From assembly GCF_002160135.1 (NCBI RefSeq), contig NZ_NFJZ01000013.1:21663-85662 (forward strand): 64,000 bases of DNA. The letters run 5' to 3'. Source of the DNA: Lachnoclostridium sp. An196 (lineage in GTDB: Bacteria; Bacillota; Clostridia; Lachnospirales; Lachnospiraceae). A program made the position numbers and the translations under genes. Under the pieces are notes generated by a model. That model saw only the letters and a program-made list of their open reading frames with translations. It was not told where the DNA came from and ran no database searches. Position 1 is the stretch's first letter. Each line of letters begins with the position of its first letter. Below are positions 34,293 through 42,437 of this stretch, in pieces.

Positions 34293-35465
34293 CTAACGTC
34301 TGCCATATTTTTTGAACACAGCACCGACTCCTGCTACCAGGGCAAGGATAATGACGATAGCCACAATCCCCCATATCGTATCCGTTTTCACAGACACACG
34401 GAATTCTGCCGTATCAGATGTCTCCGAACAGCTTGCCGTAATCGTCGTAACGTAATCTCCGGTCATAGCCGAGTCGCCCGGCGTCACGTGAGCGGTAATT
34501 TCCTGAGTAGCACCCGCCTCCAGGACTTCGATTGAAGATTCGTCGAACGTCACCGTCCAGTCTGTGGGCGCAGAAGAAGTCAAAGTAATATTCTGTAAAT
34601 CCACATTACTGTTATTGGTAATACTCAGTGTCACATCCGATTCCCTGTTGGCATGAGCGTCAAAACTCAAAAGACCGCTGGGCGTGGAAAGTTCCAGCGC
34701 GTAAGTTCCGGTAATCGTCACGGTCAGCTCTGTTTCCAGCGTATCACTGGCAGATGTGGCACTGATAGGGATCGTATAGTCTCCGGCCTCCACATTCTCC
34801 GGCGGCGTTACGGACACAGTAAGTCCCTCGCTGGAAGCAGCCGCCACTTCAATGCTTGCCACCTGTGTGGATTCGCCGCTGGGCTGGAAAGATACCTGCC
34901 ATCCTGCCGGAGCCTGCGCTGACAGGCTGTAGGACTGATCCGCCGCGCTGTTGTTCACAAGAGTTGTACTGAAGCTGAACGCCGTCCCGGAAGCGCCCTC
35001 CTGCTCCGGATACTCTGCCTCAAAGCTTCCCTGTCCGTACTGTACTTCCTGGATGCTCAGAACCAGATCCGTCACATCCGTAAGCTCTGTGTCGGAAGTC
35101 GCCTGCAGCTGGACTGTGTAGTCGCCTTCCGCCGCGTCTTCCGGAATCTCCAGATTAAAAGTAACTGTAGATTCCGCCCCGTTCTCCACATGGACTCTGC
35201 TGATCTGGCTTCCGCTTCCGCTGAAATAACCCTCCCAGCCGTCCGGGATCGATACGATGCTCAGATCCGCGTCCAGGCCGCTGCCGCTGGTATTGGACAC
35301 ATACATGCTGATCGTCTGACTGTCTCCGGCCTTTACCGAGATCCCCGGATAATCCGTGTAAAACTCCAGACCGCCCGCCGCGAAAGCCGGGAATGATGAA
35401 AACACAGTGAGAAACAACAGCAGAAATGCTGCAGAAATTGAGTAGATTTTTTGTCTCATAACCAT
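34293..35465 (-). CDS. Secreted, membrane-anchored NEW3-domain protein
   Basis: A 390-residue protein with an N-terminal signal peptide (residues about 4-29, ending FPAFAAGG), three beta-sandwich repeats of the NEW3 type (about 35-140, 145-255, 260-360; each with an NNS/NTSG strand and a PE(D/N)xxxGDYT turn such as TPPENVEAGDYTI), and a C-terminal membrane helix (IWGIVAIVIILALVAGV) with a basic tail. It has the make-up of an extracytoplasmic accessory subunit held in the membrane. The ABC-2 ATPase and permease follow directly, a combination (COG1470 with COG1131 and COG1277) found in other Firmicutes. Its ribosome binding site lies in a palindrome (35473-35500). Confidence 0.85.
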   Translation of the reverse strand: MVMRQKIYSISAAFLLLFLTVFSSFPAFAAGGLEFYTDYPGISVKAGDSQTISMYVSNTSGSGLDADLSIVSIPDGWEGYFSGSGSQISRVHVENGAESTVTFNLEIPEDAAEGDYTVQLQATSDTELTDVTDLVLSIQEVQYGQGSFEAEYPEQEGASGTAFSFSTTLVNNSAADQSYSLSAQAPAGWQVSFQPSGESTQVASIEVAAASSEGLTVSVTPPENVEAGDYTIPISATSASDTLETELTVTITGTYALELSTPSGLLSFDAHANRESDVTLSITNNSNVDLQNITLTSSAPTDWTVTFDESSIEVLEAGATQEITAHVTPGDSAMTGDYVTTITASCSETSDTAEFRVSVKTDTIWGIVAIVIILALVAGVGAVFKKYGRR

Positions 35466-35472
35466 CTTATCC

Positions 35473-35500
35473 TCCTAAAATAGATATAGCTATTTTAGGA
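35473..35500 (-). promoter_or_regulatory. Inverted repeat over the ribosome binding site of the NEW3 gene
   Basis: Perfect 10-base arms TCCTAAAATA and TATTTTAGGA separated by 8 bases. On the minus-strand RNA the second arm runs into AGGAGG, the Shine-Dalgarno sequence five bases before the ATG, so the hairpin would hold part of it. It could instead be a protein operator. Confidence 0.6.
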
Positions 35501-35582
35501 AATGTTTATGTTCATTTTGAGGAAATATTTTGAAAATTCTGTGTCCTGGTTCCGGCTTTTTCTTCTGTTTATCCGCGGAACA

Positions 35583-35626
35583 ACAGGGCAGGGATACCAT
35601 TGATGAAAACGGTATCCCTGCCCTGT
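35583..35626 (-). terminator. Terminator-like hairpin after the SseB-like gene
   Basis: Perfect 16-base arms (ACAGGGCAGGGATACC and its complement) around a 12-base loop, 10 bases after the stop of the gene at 35637. No T tract follows, so it may act by stability or in processing. Confidence 0.6.
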
Positions 35627-35636
35627 AAACTTCTTC

Positions 35637-36506
35637 TTACGACGGATTCTTACTGACTCCGAATTTCTGTAAAAGCCTTGGCACCATCTCTTTGGAAAGC
35701 GGAAGGGACATGCCCATGGGATTCAGCATATATGCCTTCGCGTCGTTGACCCAGAATTTCGTAATATCCGCGAACGGGATCTGGATCGGGCGGAGCGTTT
35801 TATTTCCTTTGGCATATTTCTGATATTCCCAGATATCTGAAAACAGTGGAAAGAAAATGTCTCCATTCTGATGCTTCAGATAAGGAATCCTGCATTCTTT
35901 CAGATTTACTTTCTGTTCCTTCTCCTGTCCTTCCGGCGGCAGGACTGCCATAAAGAGACGGGATTTCGCCAGATTGGATCCGAACTCTTCATCCAGCTCC
36001 TGCAGATGCTTCATATCCACCCATTCTTTTTTGCGGCGGGCTTCCTGCATCAGATACAGTCCGGTCAGCTGCAGATTAGGCTGATAAAGAGCATTTTTCC
36101 CCACCTTTTCCTCAAAGCCTTCCGGAAGAATCCCGGAAAGCTCCACAGTCAAAAGCTCACTGCCTTTCGGGCAATACCCCACCGCATTGACTCCGATAAA
36201 CGGCAGAATCCCTATATGCTGGCGCACATGGTTCAGATACATCTTTTTCTTCGGACCCTTGGGTTCCCTGGCATTTACCGGGACATAGATCTCCTGTACC
36301 TTCAATTCTCTGACCTGGATCCGGATGCCGTCGTCTTCCAGCTCTTCCGCCGCTTTTTTGGCATCCTCCTCATCCTCATAAAGACGCACCCTGTCATAAA
36401 AGTTCTCTTCCTCGCATTCCACATAGGGCATGTTGGTGAGCGGAGAAAACATCGCATAAGCTTTATTTAAGTCTTTGATCTTTTTCGCAATAATATCTGT
36501 CGGCAT
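35637..36506 (-). CDS. SseB-family protein
   Basis: A 289-residue soluble protein. The C-terminal half has the SseB N-domain hallmarks (GDIFFPLFSDIWEYQKYAKG, IPFADITKFWVNDAKAYMLN, PMGMSLPLSKEMV), with the family tyrosine/lysine pattern. The N-terminal part has an EDEEDAKKAAEEL helix and a region EIYVPVNAREPKGPKKKMYL. SseB proteins are associated with type VII or type III secretion or enhanced serine sensitivity in different bacteria; the function here is not known. CCGGAGG precedes the ATG. Sixteen bases after the cupin gene. Confidence 0.75.
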   Translation of the reverse strand: MPTDIIAKKIKDLNKAYAMFSPLTNMPYVECEEENFYDRVRLYEDEEDAKKAAEELEDDGIRIQVRELKVQEIYVPVNAREPKGPKKKMYLNHVRQHIGILPFIGVNAVGYCPKGSELLTVELSGILPEGFEEKVGKNALYQPNLQLTGLYLMQEARRKKEWVDMKHLQELDEEFGSNLAKSRLFMAVLPPEGQEKEQKVNLKECRIPYLKHQNGDIFFPLFSDIWEYQKYAKGNKTLRPIQIPFADITKFWVNDAKAYMLNPMGMSLPLSKEMVPRLLQKFGVSKNPS

Positions 36507-36522
36507 TCTGTATCCTCCGGTC

Positions 36523-36864
36523 TTATTCGTTATATACCAGAGCCATCATCACCAGTTCTTCATCCGAATCATTCTCAAATCCATGGCTCTGCCCGCACTC
36601 GATCAGGCACACATCATCCGGGCCCACCGGGATGCGGCTTCCATCGTTGTCAATAAATATGCCGTGACCGGATATCACATAATATGGCTCTGTCTCTCCG
36701 ATATGTTCATGAAAACCGATGCTGCTGTGCGGCTCCATCTTTACCAGCGCATACATCCGTCCATGTCCGTTAAGCTCCTCCGGCTTCAGGATGTGGTGCA
36801 TCTCCAGACGGCCTTTGCCGCCGCGAAGTCCTTCCACGGTCTTGATCTCTGCTTTGCGTACCAT
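36523..36864 (-). CDS. Cupin-domain protein
   Basis: A 113-residue single-domain cupin. The metal-binding motif 1 is SSIGFHEHIGETEPYYVISG (GxxxHxHxxxxExxYVxxG) and motif 2 is LIECGQSHGFENDSDEELV. Such small cupins bind a divalent metal and act as isomerases, dioxygenases or sensors; the role here cannot be told. GAGGAAACTGAT precedes the ATG; the SseB-like gene follows after 16 bases. Confidence 0.88.
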   Translation of the reverse strand: MVRKAEIKTVEGLRGGKGRLEMHHILKPEELNGHGRMYALVKMEPHSSIGFHEHIGETEPYYVISGHGIFIDNDGSRIPVGPDDVCLIECGQSHGFENDSDEELVMMALVYNE

Positions 36865-37051
36865 ATCAGTTTCCTCTTTTCCTGAATTTCTATTATACTA
36901 ATGTATTATAGCATGCACACGCCGACTTTACCAGTGCGAAAACATCAGTAAGATGCTGGACGCATCCCCGGACTTATAGTACACTGTATACATATTCACT
37001 GGCCGGAACAGTTCTTTCTGCTCCGGCATGGGAAATGCACAGGAGGCTTTC

Positions 37052-37567
37052 ATGGACGGAAAAGAACGCAGAGAACGGATCATAGAAGAACTGGGAAAGG
37101 CAGATAAACCCTTGTCCGGCAGCGCGCTGGCAAAGCAGATGGGCGTCAGCCGCCAGGTAATCGTACAGGATATCGCGCTGCTGCGCACCCGGTATCCTAT
37201 CCTTGCCACAGCCCAGGGATACCTGCTCTACGAACCTGCCGGGAAAAAATACGTCCGCGCTTTTCTGGTGCGCCATACGAAGGACCAGATCCGCGATGAA
37301 CTTATGACGATCGTCTCCCTGGGCGGGCTGGTGCTGGACGTGGCAGTGGAGCATGACGTATACGGGCAGCTTCGGGCAGATCTGAATCTGGCTTCCCCAA
37401 AAGACGTGGAACTTTTCTGCGAACGTCTGGCACACAGCCGCAGCGGTCCGCTCTTCCCCATCTCCGACGGCATCCATCTGCACACTGTAGAGGCTTCTTC
37501 GGAGCATGCCCTGGATCAGATCGAGAATATTCTGCTGAAAAAAGGGTATTTACTCAGAGAATCATAA
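37052..37567 (+). CDS. niaR: NiaR-type transcriptional repressor of NAD metabolism (HTH and 3H domains)
   Basis: A 171-residue regulator: N-terminal winged helix (GSALAKQMGVSRQVIVQDIA, LLRTRYPILATAQGYLL) followed by a 3H domain named for its three conserved histidines (VRHTKDQIRDELM, VEHDVYGQLRADL and ISDGIHLHTVEASS). NiaR (YrxA) proteins bind niacin and repress NAD synthesis or niacin uptake genes. Start at the ATG at 37052, five bases after AGGAGG. The EIIC-like membrane protein gene follows, with a palindromic promoter in between, making it the obvious target candidate. Confidence 0.9.
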   Translation: MDGKERRERIIEELGKADKPLSGSALAKQMGVSRQVIVQDIALLRTRYPILATAQGYLLYEPAGKKYVRAFLVRHTKDQIRDELMTIVSLGGLVLDVAVEHDVYGQLRADLNLASPKDVELFCERLAHSRSGPLFPISDGIHLHTVEASSEHALDQIENILLKKGYLLRES

Positions 37568-37596
37568 TTGACTTTTCCCAACAGCTGTGATATCTT
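37568..37596 (+). promoter_or_regulatory. Promoter of the EIIC-like transporter gene
   Basis: TTGACT (37568-37573) and TATCTT (37591-37596) with a 17-base spacer, starting directly after the niaR stop codon. The -10 region is covered by the left arm of the palindrome at 37581-37616. Confidence 0.7.
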
Positions 37597-37616
37597 ATTC
37601 AGGATATTACAGCTGT
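37581..37616 (+). promoter_or_regulatory. Palindromic operator, probably for NiaR
   Basis: Arms ACAGCTGTGATATC and GATATTACAGCTGT (13 of 14 positions complementary) separated by 8 bases, overlapping the -10 box and start site. It lies between niaR and the transporter gene. The long spaced dyad fits a dimeric repressor; assignment to NiaR is by position. Confidence 0.65.
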
Positions 37617-37650
37617 CTTGTCACCTGTAATGGTGCAAAGGAGGAAAGTT

Positions 37651-38724
37651 ATGAGTGAAAAACAGATGTCTGCCGTCCGGCAGTTTATGAAGCGGAAAAA
37701 TATCGTGTTTTCCGCCAGACGTTACGGAATCGACGCCCTCGGCGCCATGGCCCAGGGCTTGTTCGCCTCTCTGTTGATCGGTACGATCATCTCCACATTG
37801 GGCGAGCAGGCCGGGATCCCTTTCCTGGTCACCGCAGGCGGCTACGCAAAAGCCGTATCCGGCCCTGCCATGGCGATCTCTATCGGATATGCCCTGCAGG
37901 CTCCCCAGCTGGTGCTCTTTTCCCTGCTGGCTGTGGGCGAGGCCGCCAATGAACTGGGCGGCGCCGGCGGTCCGCTGGCCGTACTGGTAGTCACGATCTT
38001 CGCCGCGGAATTCGGCAAAGCCGTATCCAAGGAGACGAAGATCGATATTCTGGTGACTCCTCTTGTCACGATCCTGATCGGCACCGCCCTGTCCGCATGG
38101 TGGGCTCCCGGCATCGGAAGCGCGGCGAACGCGGTAGGCCAGCTGATCATGTGGGCCACAGAACTGCAGCCTTTCTTTATGGGCATCTTTGTATCTGTCA
38201 TCGTGGGGATCGCCCTTACGCTGCCGATCAGCAGCGCGGCCATCTGCGCCGCCCTGAACCTGACCGGGCTTGCCGGAGGAGCCGCCGTAGCAGGCTGCTG
38301 CGCCCAGATGGTAGGATTCGCCGTGATGAGTTTCCGGGAAAACCGCTGGGGCGGACTGGTGGCCCAGGGACTGGGTACCAGCATGCTGCAGATGGGCAAT
38401 ATTGTAAAAAATCCGCGGATCTGGATCCCGCCCACACTGGCATCCGCCATCACAGGCCCCATCGCCACCTGCATCTTCGCCATGCAGATGAATGGCCCGG
38501 CAGTCTCGTCCGGCATGGGTACCTGCGGGCTGGTAGGTCAGATCGGCGTCTACACGGGATGGCTCGCAGACATTGCATCCGGCGCCAAAGCTGCCATCAC
38601 ACCCATGGACTGGATCGGCCTTCTCCTGATCTGCTTCATCCTGCCTGCCGTGCTGAGTACATTTTTCTGTGAAATTCTCCGCCGTATGGGCTGGATCAAA
38701 AAAGGAGACCTGACGCTGGAATAA
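37651..38724 (+). CDS. EIIC-like membrane transporter (PTS_EIIC_2 family)
   Basis: A 357-residue membrane protein with about nine hydrophobic segments and many small-residue repeats (GGAGGPLAVL, GLAGGAAVAGC, SGMGTCGLVGQIG). It belongs to the group usually annotated as PTS sugar transporter subunit IIC, but no IIA or IIB genes are adjacent, and this family is often standalone. Location behind niaR and a palindromic promoter suggests uptake of niacin or a related NAD precursor rather than a sugar. Start at the ATG at 37651 with AAAGGAGG upstream. Confidence 0.78.
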   Translation: MSEKQMSAVRQFMKRKNIVFSARRYGIDALGAMAQGLFASLLIGTIISTLGEQAGIPFLVTAGGYAKAVSGPAMAISIGYALQAPQLVLFSLLAVGEAANELGGAGGPLAVLVVTIFAAEFGKAVSKETKIDILVTPLVTILIGTALSAWWAPGIGSAANAVGQLIMWATELQPFFMGIFVSVIVGIALTLPISSAAICAALNLTGLAGGAAVAGCCAQMVGFAVMSFRENRWGGLVAQGLGTSMLQMGNIVKNPRIWIPPTLASAITGPIATCIFAMQMNGPAVSSGMGTCGLVGQIGVYTGWLADIASGAKAAITPMDWIGLLLICFILPAVLSTFFCEILRRMGWIKKGDLTLE

Positions 38725-38745
38725 TCCGGCGCAGGTCTCTTTTTC
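38705..38745 (+). terminator. Terminator of the transporter gene
   Basis: Stem GAGACCTG(A)CGCTGG ... CCGGCG CAGGTCTC followed by TTTTT, overlapping the last codons of the gene. It is a strong intrinsic terminator on the plus strand. Confidence 0.88.
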
Positions 38746-38747
38746 TG

Positions 38748-40112
38748 TCAGCTGTACTGAGGTACGGATGTCCTGGAAGGCTGTTTTTCCAGTTTCTTTC
38801 TTATCCTGATCCAGAGGATTACAGACAGGATAACCGCGATATAGTCCGTCACAGACTGTCCCAGGATCACACCGTCCAGTCCGAACATGGCGCGCAGCAG
38901 ATACAGAAGCGGGATCAGCAGAATACCCTGCCGGAGCACAGAGAGCACCGTCGCAGGAAACGCATGTCCCACAGACTGCATGCAGTTCATATTCACAAAC
39001 AGGAAGCCGATCACCGGTCCGGACAGCATATAGGCCACCAGCATTTCTACCCCATAGGCTATGACCTCCTCATCGCTGATGAAAATCCGGATGATCGGTT
39101 CCCGGAGCAGAAAATAAAGTACCGTGGCGGCAGCCCCCGCTATAAGGCAGCACTTCTTGGTATACCGTTCCACACCCCGGAACCGCTCCATATCTCCCAT
39201 TCCGTAGCTGTATCCCAGAAGCGGCTGCACGCCGTTTGCCAGTCCCATCTGCAGGAAGGTGATAAACATGTTGGCTTTAAAAACGATTCCGATGGCCGCC
39301 ACCGGGGAATTTCCATAAGCTACCAGAAGCTGGTTCAGAACGATCGTGGACACGCTCATCAAGGCGGAAAATATCGCCGTCGGAAGCCCGGAAGAACAGG
39401 TCTGGGTCAGTATGCCGGCCCCGGCTTTGAAATATTTCCAATGGATGGAAAGGACATGGCTTTTCTTCAGGAAATACCACAGATAATAAGCGCTCGCCAT
39501 CACATTCCCGATGGTCGTGGCGATGGCGGCTCCCGCAGTGCCCTGTCCCAGGACAGATATAAAGATCGGATCCAGCACGATATTGGCGATGGTACCGATC
39601 ATGCTTCCAACCATCGCCTCTTTGCTGGCACCTTCCGCCCGGACAATAAAACTGGCCGCCGCAGACCAGATAATGAACGGCGCGCCGTAAGAGATATGGA
39701 AGGTATAGCCTCTGGCAAATTCATAAGTCTGTTCGTCTGCTCCGAAAAGAGCCAGGATCGGATCCATGAAAATGATCAGGACCGCCGCGAACAGAATACC
39801 GATGATCAGGGAAGCGTAAGTCACAAAAGAAGAGGTATTCTTCGCCCGCTCCTCCTTCTTCTCTCCCAGCGCCCGGGACAGCACGGCGCTGCCTCCCATG
39901 CCCAGCATATTGGCAAAAGCCATCATCAGGATAAATATAGGATTCGTCAGGCTGACCGCCGCCACCTGCAGCGGATCTCCGGTCTGCCCCACGAAAAAAG
40001 TATCTGCCATATTATAGAGCACAGTCACCAGACTGCTGATCACGCTGGGCACCGCCATCTTCATCACAGCCTTCGGAATCGGCGCCTTTCCCATCAATTC
40101 ATGTTCGTCCAT
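38748..40112 (-). CDS. MATE-family multidrug efflux transporter
   Basis: A 454-residue protein with twelve predicted membrane helices in two halves. Family segments include ISSLVTVLYNMADTFFVGQT, GMGGSAVLSRALGEKKEERA and the second-half LQMGLANGVQPLLGYSYGMG. MATE pumps exchange Na+ or H+ for cationic drugs or metabolites. The marR gene lies four bases upstream in the same transcript, indicating ligand-controlled expression. Confidence 0.94.
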   Translation of the reverse strand: MDEHELMGKAPIPKAVMKMAVPSVISSLVTVLYNMADTFFVGQTGDPLQVAAVSLTNPIFILMMAFANMLGMGGSAVLSRALGEKKEERAKNTSSFVTYASLIIGILFAAVLIIFMDPILALFGADEQTYEFARGYTFHISYGAPFIIWSAAASFIVRAEGASKEAMVGSMIGTIANIVLDPIFISVLGQGTAGAAIATTIGNVMASAYYLWYFLKKSHVLSIHWKYFKAGAGILTQTCSSGLPTAIFSALMSVSTIVLNQLLVAYGNSPVAAIGIVFKANMFITFLQMGLANGVQPLLGYSYGMGDMERFRGVERYTKKCCLIAGAAATVLYFLLREPIIRIFISDEEVIAYGVEMLVAYMLSGPVIGFLFVNMNCMQSVGHAFPATVLSVLRQGILLIPLLYLLRAMFGLDGVILGQSVTDYIAVILSVILWIRIRKKLEKQPSRTSVPQYS

Positions 40113-40116
40113 ATGT

Positions 40117-40542
40117 TCATTCCTCCCGTTCCAGATTTTCCAGCATCTTAGCCGTAATCTTCATAAATATCTCCTGCTCCTCCGGTGAAATCCCTTCCAG
40201 CAGGATCTCTTCGGATCTTACGATCTCCCGGCGCAGGGCATTCTGGATCTCTTCCGCCTTTTCTGTAAACACGATCTTCTTATACCGTCCGTCATCCTCA
40301 TCCGGGATGCGCACAATAAGCCCCTCTTCTTCCAGGTGTTTCAGCACTTCCGTGGCTGTGGACGGACGCAGGCCAAACTCTTTTTCGATCTCTTTCTGAT
40401 AGACATTGTGTTTCTCGCTCTCCACCAGAATATAATCCAGGATATTTCCCCTGGCTCCGGAGATGCCCACTGTTTCCTGCACTTTTCTGGAGCGTCTTCT
40501 CAGCCGGTTGGAGATCCGGTTGATCATCTTTCCTGTTTCCAT
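40117..40542 (-). CDS. MarR-family transcriptional regulator
   Basis: A 141-residue winged-helix regulator with YQKEIEKEFGLRPSTATEVL as recognition helix region, LKHLEEEGLIVRIPDEDDGR and YKKIVFTEKAEEI as wing, and a long C-terminal dimer helix. Start at the ATG at 40542, eight bases after GGGAGG; an ATG two codons earlier is only two bases from it. It precedes and presumably controls the MATE pump gene. Promoter at 40585-40613. Confidence 0.9.
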   Translation of the reverse strand: METGKMINRISNRLRRRSRKVQETVGISGARGNILDYILVESEKHNVYQKEIEKEFGLRPSTATEVLKHLEEEGLIVRIPDEDDGRYKKIVFTEKAEEIQNALRREIVRSEEILLEGISPEEQEIFMKITAKMLENLEREE

Positions 40543-40584
40543 TTCCATGGCCTCCCGTCTTTTTAATTACTTCGGTTCCTAACT

Positions 40585-40613
40585 ATATTAGTGCAAATAT
40601 TTTATAATGTCAA
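40585..40613 (-). promoter_or_regulatory. Promoter of marR-MATE
   Basis: TTGACA (40613-40608) and TAATAT (40590-40585) with a 17-base spacer on the minus strand. Confidence 0.8.
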
Positions 40614-40637
40614 TAAAAAGAACTCTCTTTTCCAAAC

Positions 40638-40677
40638 GGGGCGCCAGGACGTATTCCATACGTCTCCCGGCGCCCTG
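40638..40677 (-). terminator. Terminator of the heterodimeric ABC exporter operon
   Basis: Nested stem GGGCGCC and GACGTAT pairing with ATACGTC and GGCGCCC, about 18 bases after the stop of the second ABC gene. A GTTTGG rather than a full T tract follows on the minus strand. Confidence 0.65.
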
Positions 40678-40694
40678 TCGTCTCTAAAGCAGCG

Positions 40695-42437
40695 TCACAG
40701 ATTCCACTGCGCGCTCTCTGTCTGCAGTTTCACCATCCGGGTATAGATCCCGTTCTTCTGATACAGTTCTTCCGGAGTTCCCTGTTCCGCCGCCGTTCCG
40801 TCCGCAAGCACCACGATCCGGTCCGCGCTGCTCACCGTGCGCATACGGTGGGCGATGATCAGCACCGTCTTGTCTTTCACCAGTCTGGAGATGGCCTCCT
40901 GCACCGCCGTCTCGTTCTCCACATCCAGGGATGCAGTTGCCTCGTCAAGCAGGATGATCGGCGCGTTTTTCAGAAGCGCCCGCGCGATGGAAATCCGCTG
41001 GCGCTCCCCGCCGGAGAGCGTGGAGCCGTTCTCGCCCACCATGGTCTGATAGCCGTCCGGCAGTTCCCGGATAAATTCATCGCAGCGGGCTGCCCGGGCA
41101 GCGGCGTATACTTCCTCGTCAGTGGCTCCTCTCCGCCCCAGACGGATATTTTCCAGAATCGTATCCCGGAACAGCACCACATCCTGGAACACGAATGAAT
41201 AATGCTTCAGGAGCGTTTCCGGATCAATTTTGGAGATATCCAGGCCGCCCAGCGTGATCTTTCCTCCCTGGATATCCCAGAAGCGGGCCGCCAGCTTGCA
41301 CGCCGTGGACTTTCCGCCGCCGGAAGGTCCCACCAGCGCCGTGACCTGCCCCTGTTTCGCGGTAAACGACACATCCTCCAGCACGCCTTCATCTTCCCGG
41401 TAGGCAAATTTCACATGATCGAATACAATATCAAAATTGTCCGGATCGCACTCGCTGCTTCCGGTCTGTACCGGCTGCTCCAGGATTGCGCGCATCCGGT
41501 TGATGTTCAGCTTCGCGCTGAATGTGGCGGCGATATTCTGCAGCACCAGCCCCAGCGGATCATACAGCCTGGCGGCCGCGAACAGAAATCCCAGGAAATA
41601 CAGGAAACTAAGCTCTCCCTTCGCCATCAGCCCCACGCCGGTAAGCACGGTAGTGGCCAGCCCGATCCGCAGGAACGCCTGTGCCGAGCACACAAATACG
41701 CCTGTCATCAGCTCCGAGTGGATCGCGCAGCGTTCCGCCTCTTCCAGCCTTTCATCCAGCCCTTTCAGATAGGCCTCCTGACGGCTGCATGCCTTAATAT
41801 CCCGGATATTTTCCAGGCATTCCTGTATATTATCCGCTACGGCACGTTTCGCCAGAATATTTTTCGTCCCGAAGGTATCCTGCAGCTTTTTGGATCCCGC
41901 CGTCAGAAGCACCGCCACCGGCAGTACCCAGAGCGCGGCCGCCGCCATCCTCCAGTTAAAGCAGAACATACAGATGCCGATAAACAGCGTGGAGAAGATC
42001 GACGCGAAAAGCTGCGGAATATAATGGGAAAACATCTGATCCAGACTGGAGCAGTCCGCGATCATCGTAGCCGTCAGGTCGCTCAGATCCCGGTTCCCGA
42101 AGAAACTCAGCGGCAGTTTGCGAAGAGTTTCTGCAAGACTGACCCTCCGGCTGGCGCTTTCCTGATAAGTAGCCAGATACAGCGCCGCATACTGGAAATA
42201 GTGCAGTATGAACAGCACCGCAAGCACCAGAATCGCCATCCCCGTATATACCCACCATCTGTCCATGGTATTTTCACCGTTCTCCAGGACGTTCAAAAGA
42301 TATTGAATCGTCGCCATAATGACTCCCACCGGGAGCATCAGGCTGATGTTGCAGACAAAGCACCAGAGGACCGCTTTAACAAAGTCTCTCGCCCCTTTCT
42401 CACTGAGCGCAAATACATGCTGCAATCTGTCAATCAT
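40695..42437 (-). CDS. ABC exporter half, fused permease and ATPase (second subunit)
   Basis: A 580-residue type IV ABC exporter half: six membrane helices in residues about 20-310, then a nucleotide-binding domain with Walker A GPSGGGKST, Q-loop SFVFQDVVLFRDTILENI, signature LSGGERQRISIARALL, Walker B IILLDEATASLD and the switch histidine in IIAHRMRTV. Its ATG overlaps the stop of the first half gene in an ATGA junction; the long frame upstream of it is the end of that gene. Together they form a heterodimer. Substrate unknown (drug, lipid, peptide or siderophore). Confidence 0.92.
   Translation of the reverse strand: MIDRLQHVFALSEKGARDFVKAVLWCFVCNISLMLPVGVIMATIQYLLNVLENGENTMDRWWVYTGMAILVLAVLFILHYFQYAALYLATYQESASRRVSLAETLRKLPLSFFGNRDLSDLTATMIADCSSLDQMFSHYIPQLFASIFSTLFIGICMFCFNWRMAAAALWVLPVAVLLTAGSKKLQDTFGTKNILAKRAVADNIQECLENIRDIKACSRQEAYLKGLDERLEEAERCAIHSELMTGVFVCSAQAFLRIGLATTVLTGVGLMAKGELSFLYFLGFLFAAARLYDPLGLVLQNIAATFSAKLNINRMRAILEQPVQTGSSECDPDNFDIVFDHVKFAYREDEGVLEDVSFTAKQGQVTALVGPSGGGKSTACKLAARFWDIQGGKITLGGLDISKIDPETLLKHYSFVFQDVVLFRDTILENIRLGRRGATDEEVYAAARAARCDEFIRELPDGYQTMVGENGSTLSGGERQRISIARALLKNAPIILLDEATASLDVENETAVQEAISRLVKDKTVLIIAHRMRTVSSADRIVVLADGTAAEQGTPEELYQKNGIYTRMVKLQTESAQWNL

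Noticed and set aside
37651..38724. Sugar phosphotransferase system
   Set aside because: Only an EIIC-like membrane protein is present; no IIA, IIB, HPr or sugar enzymes are adjacent.
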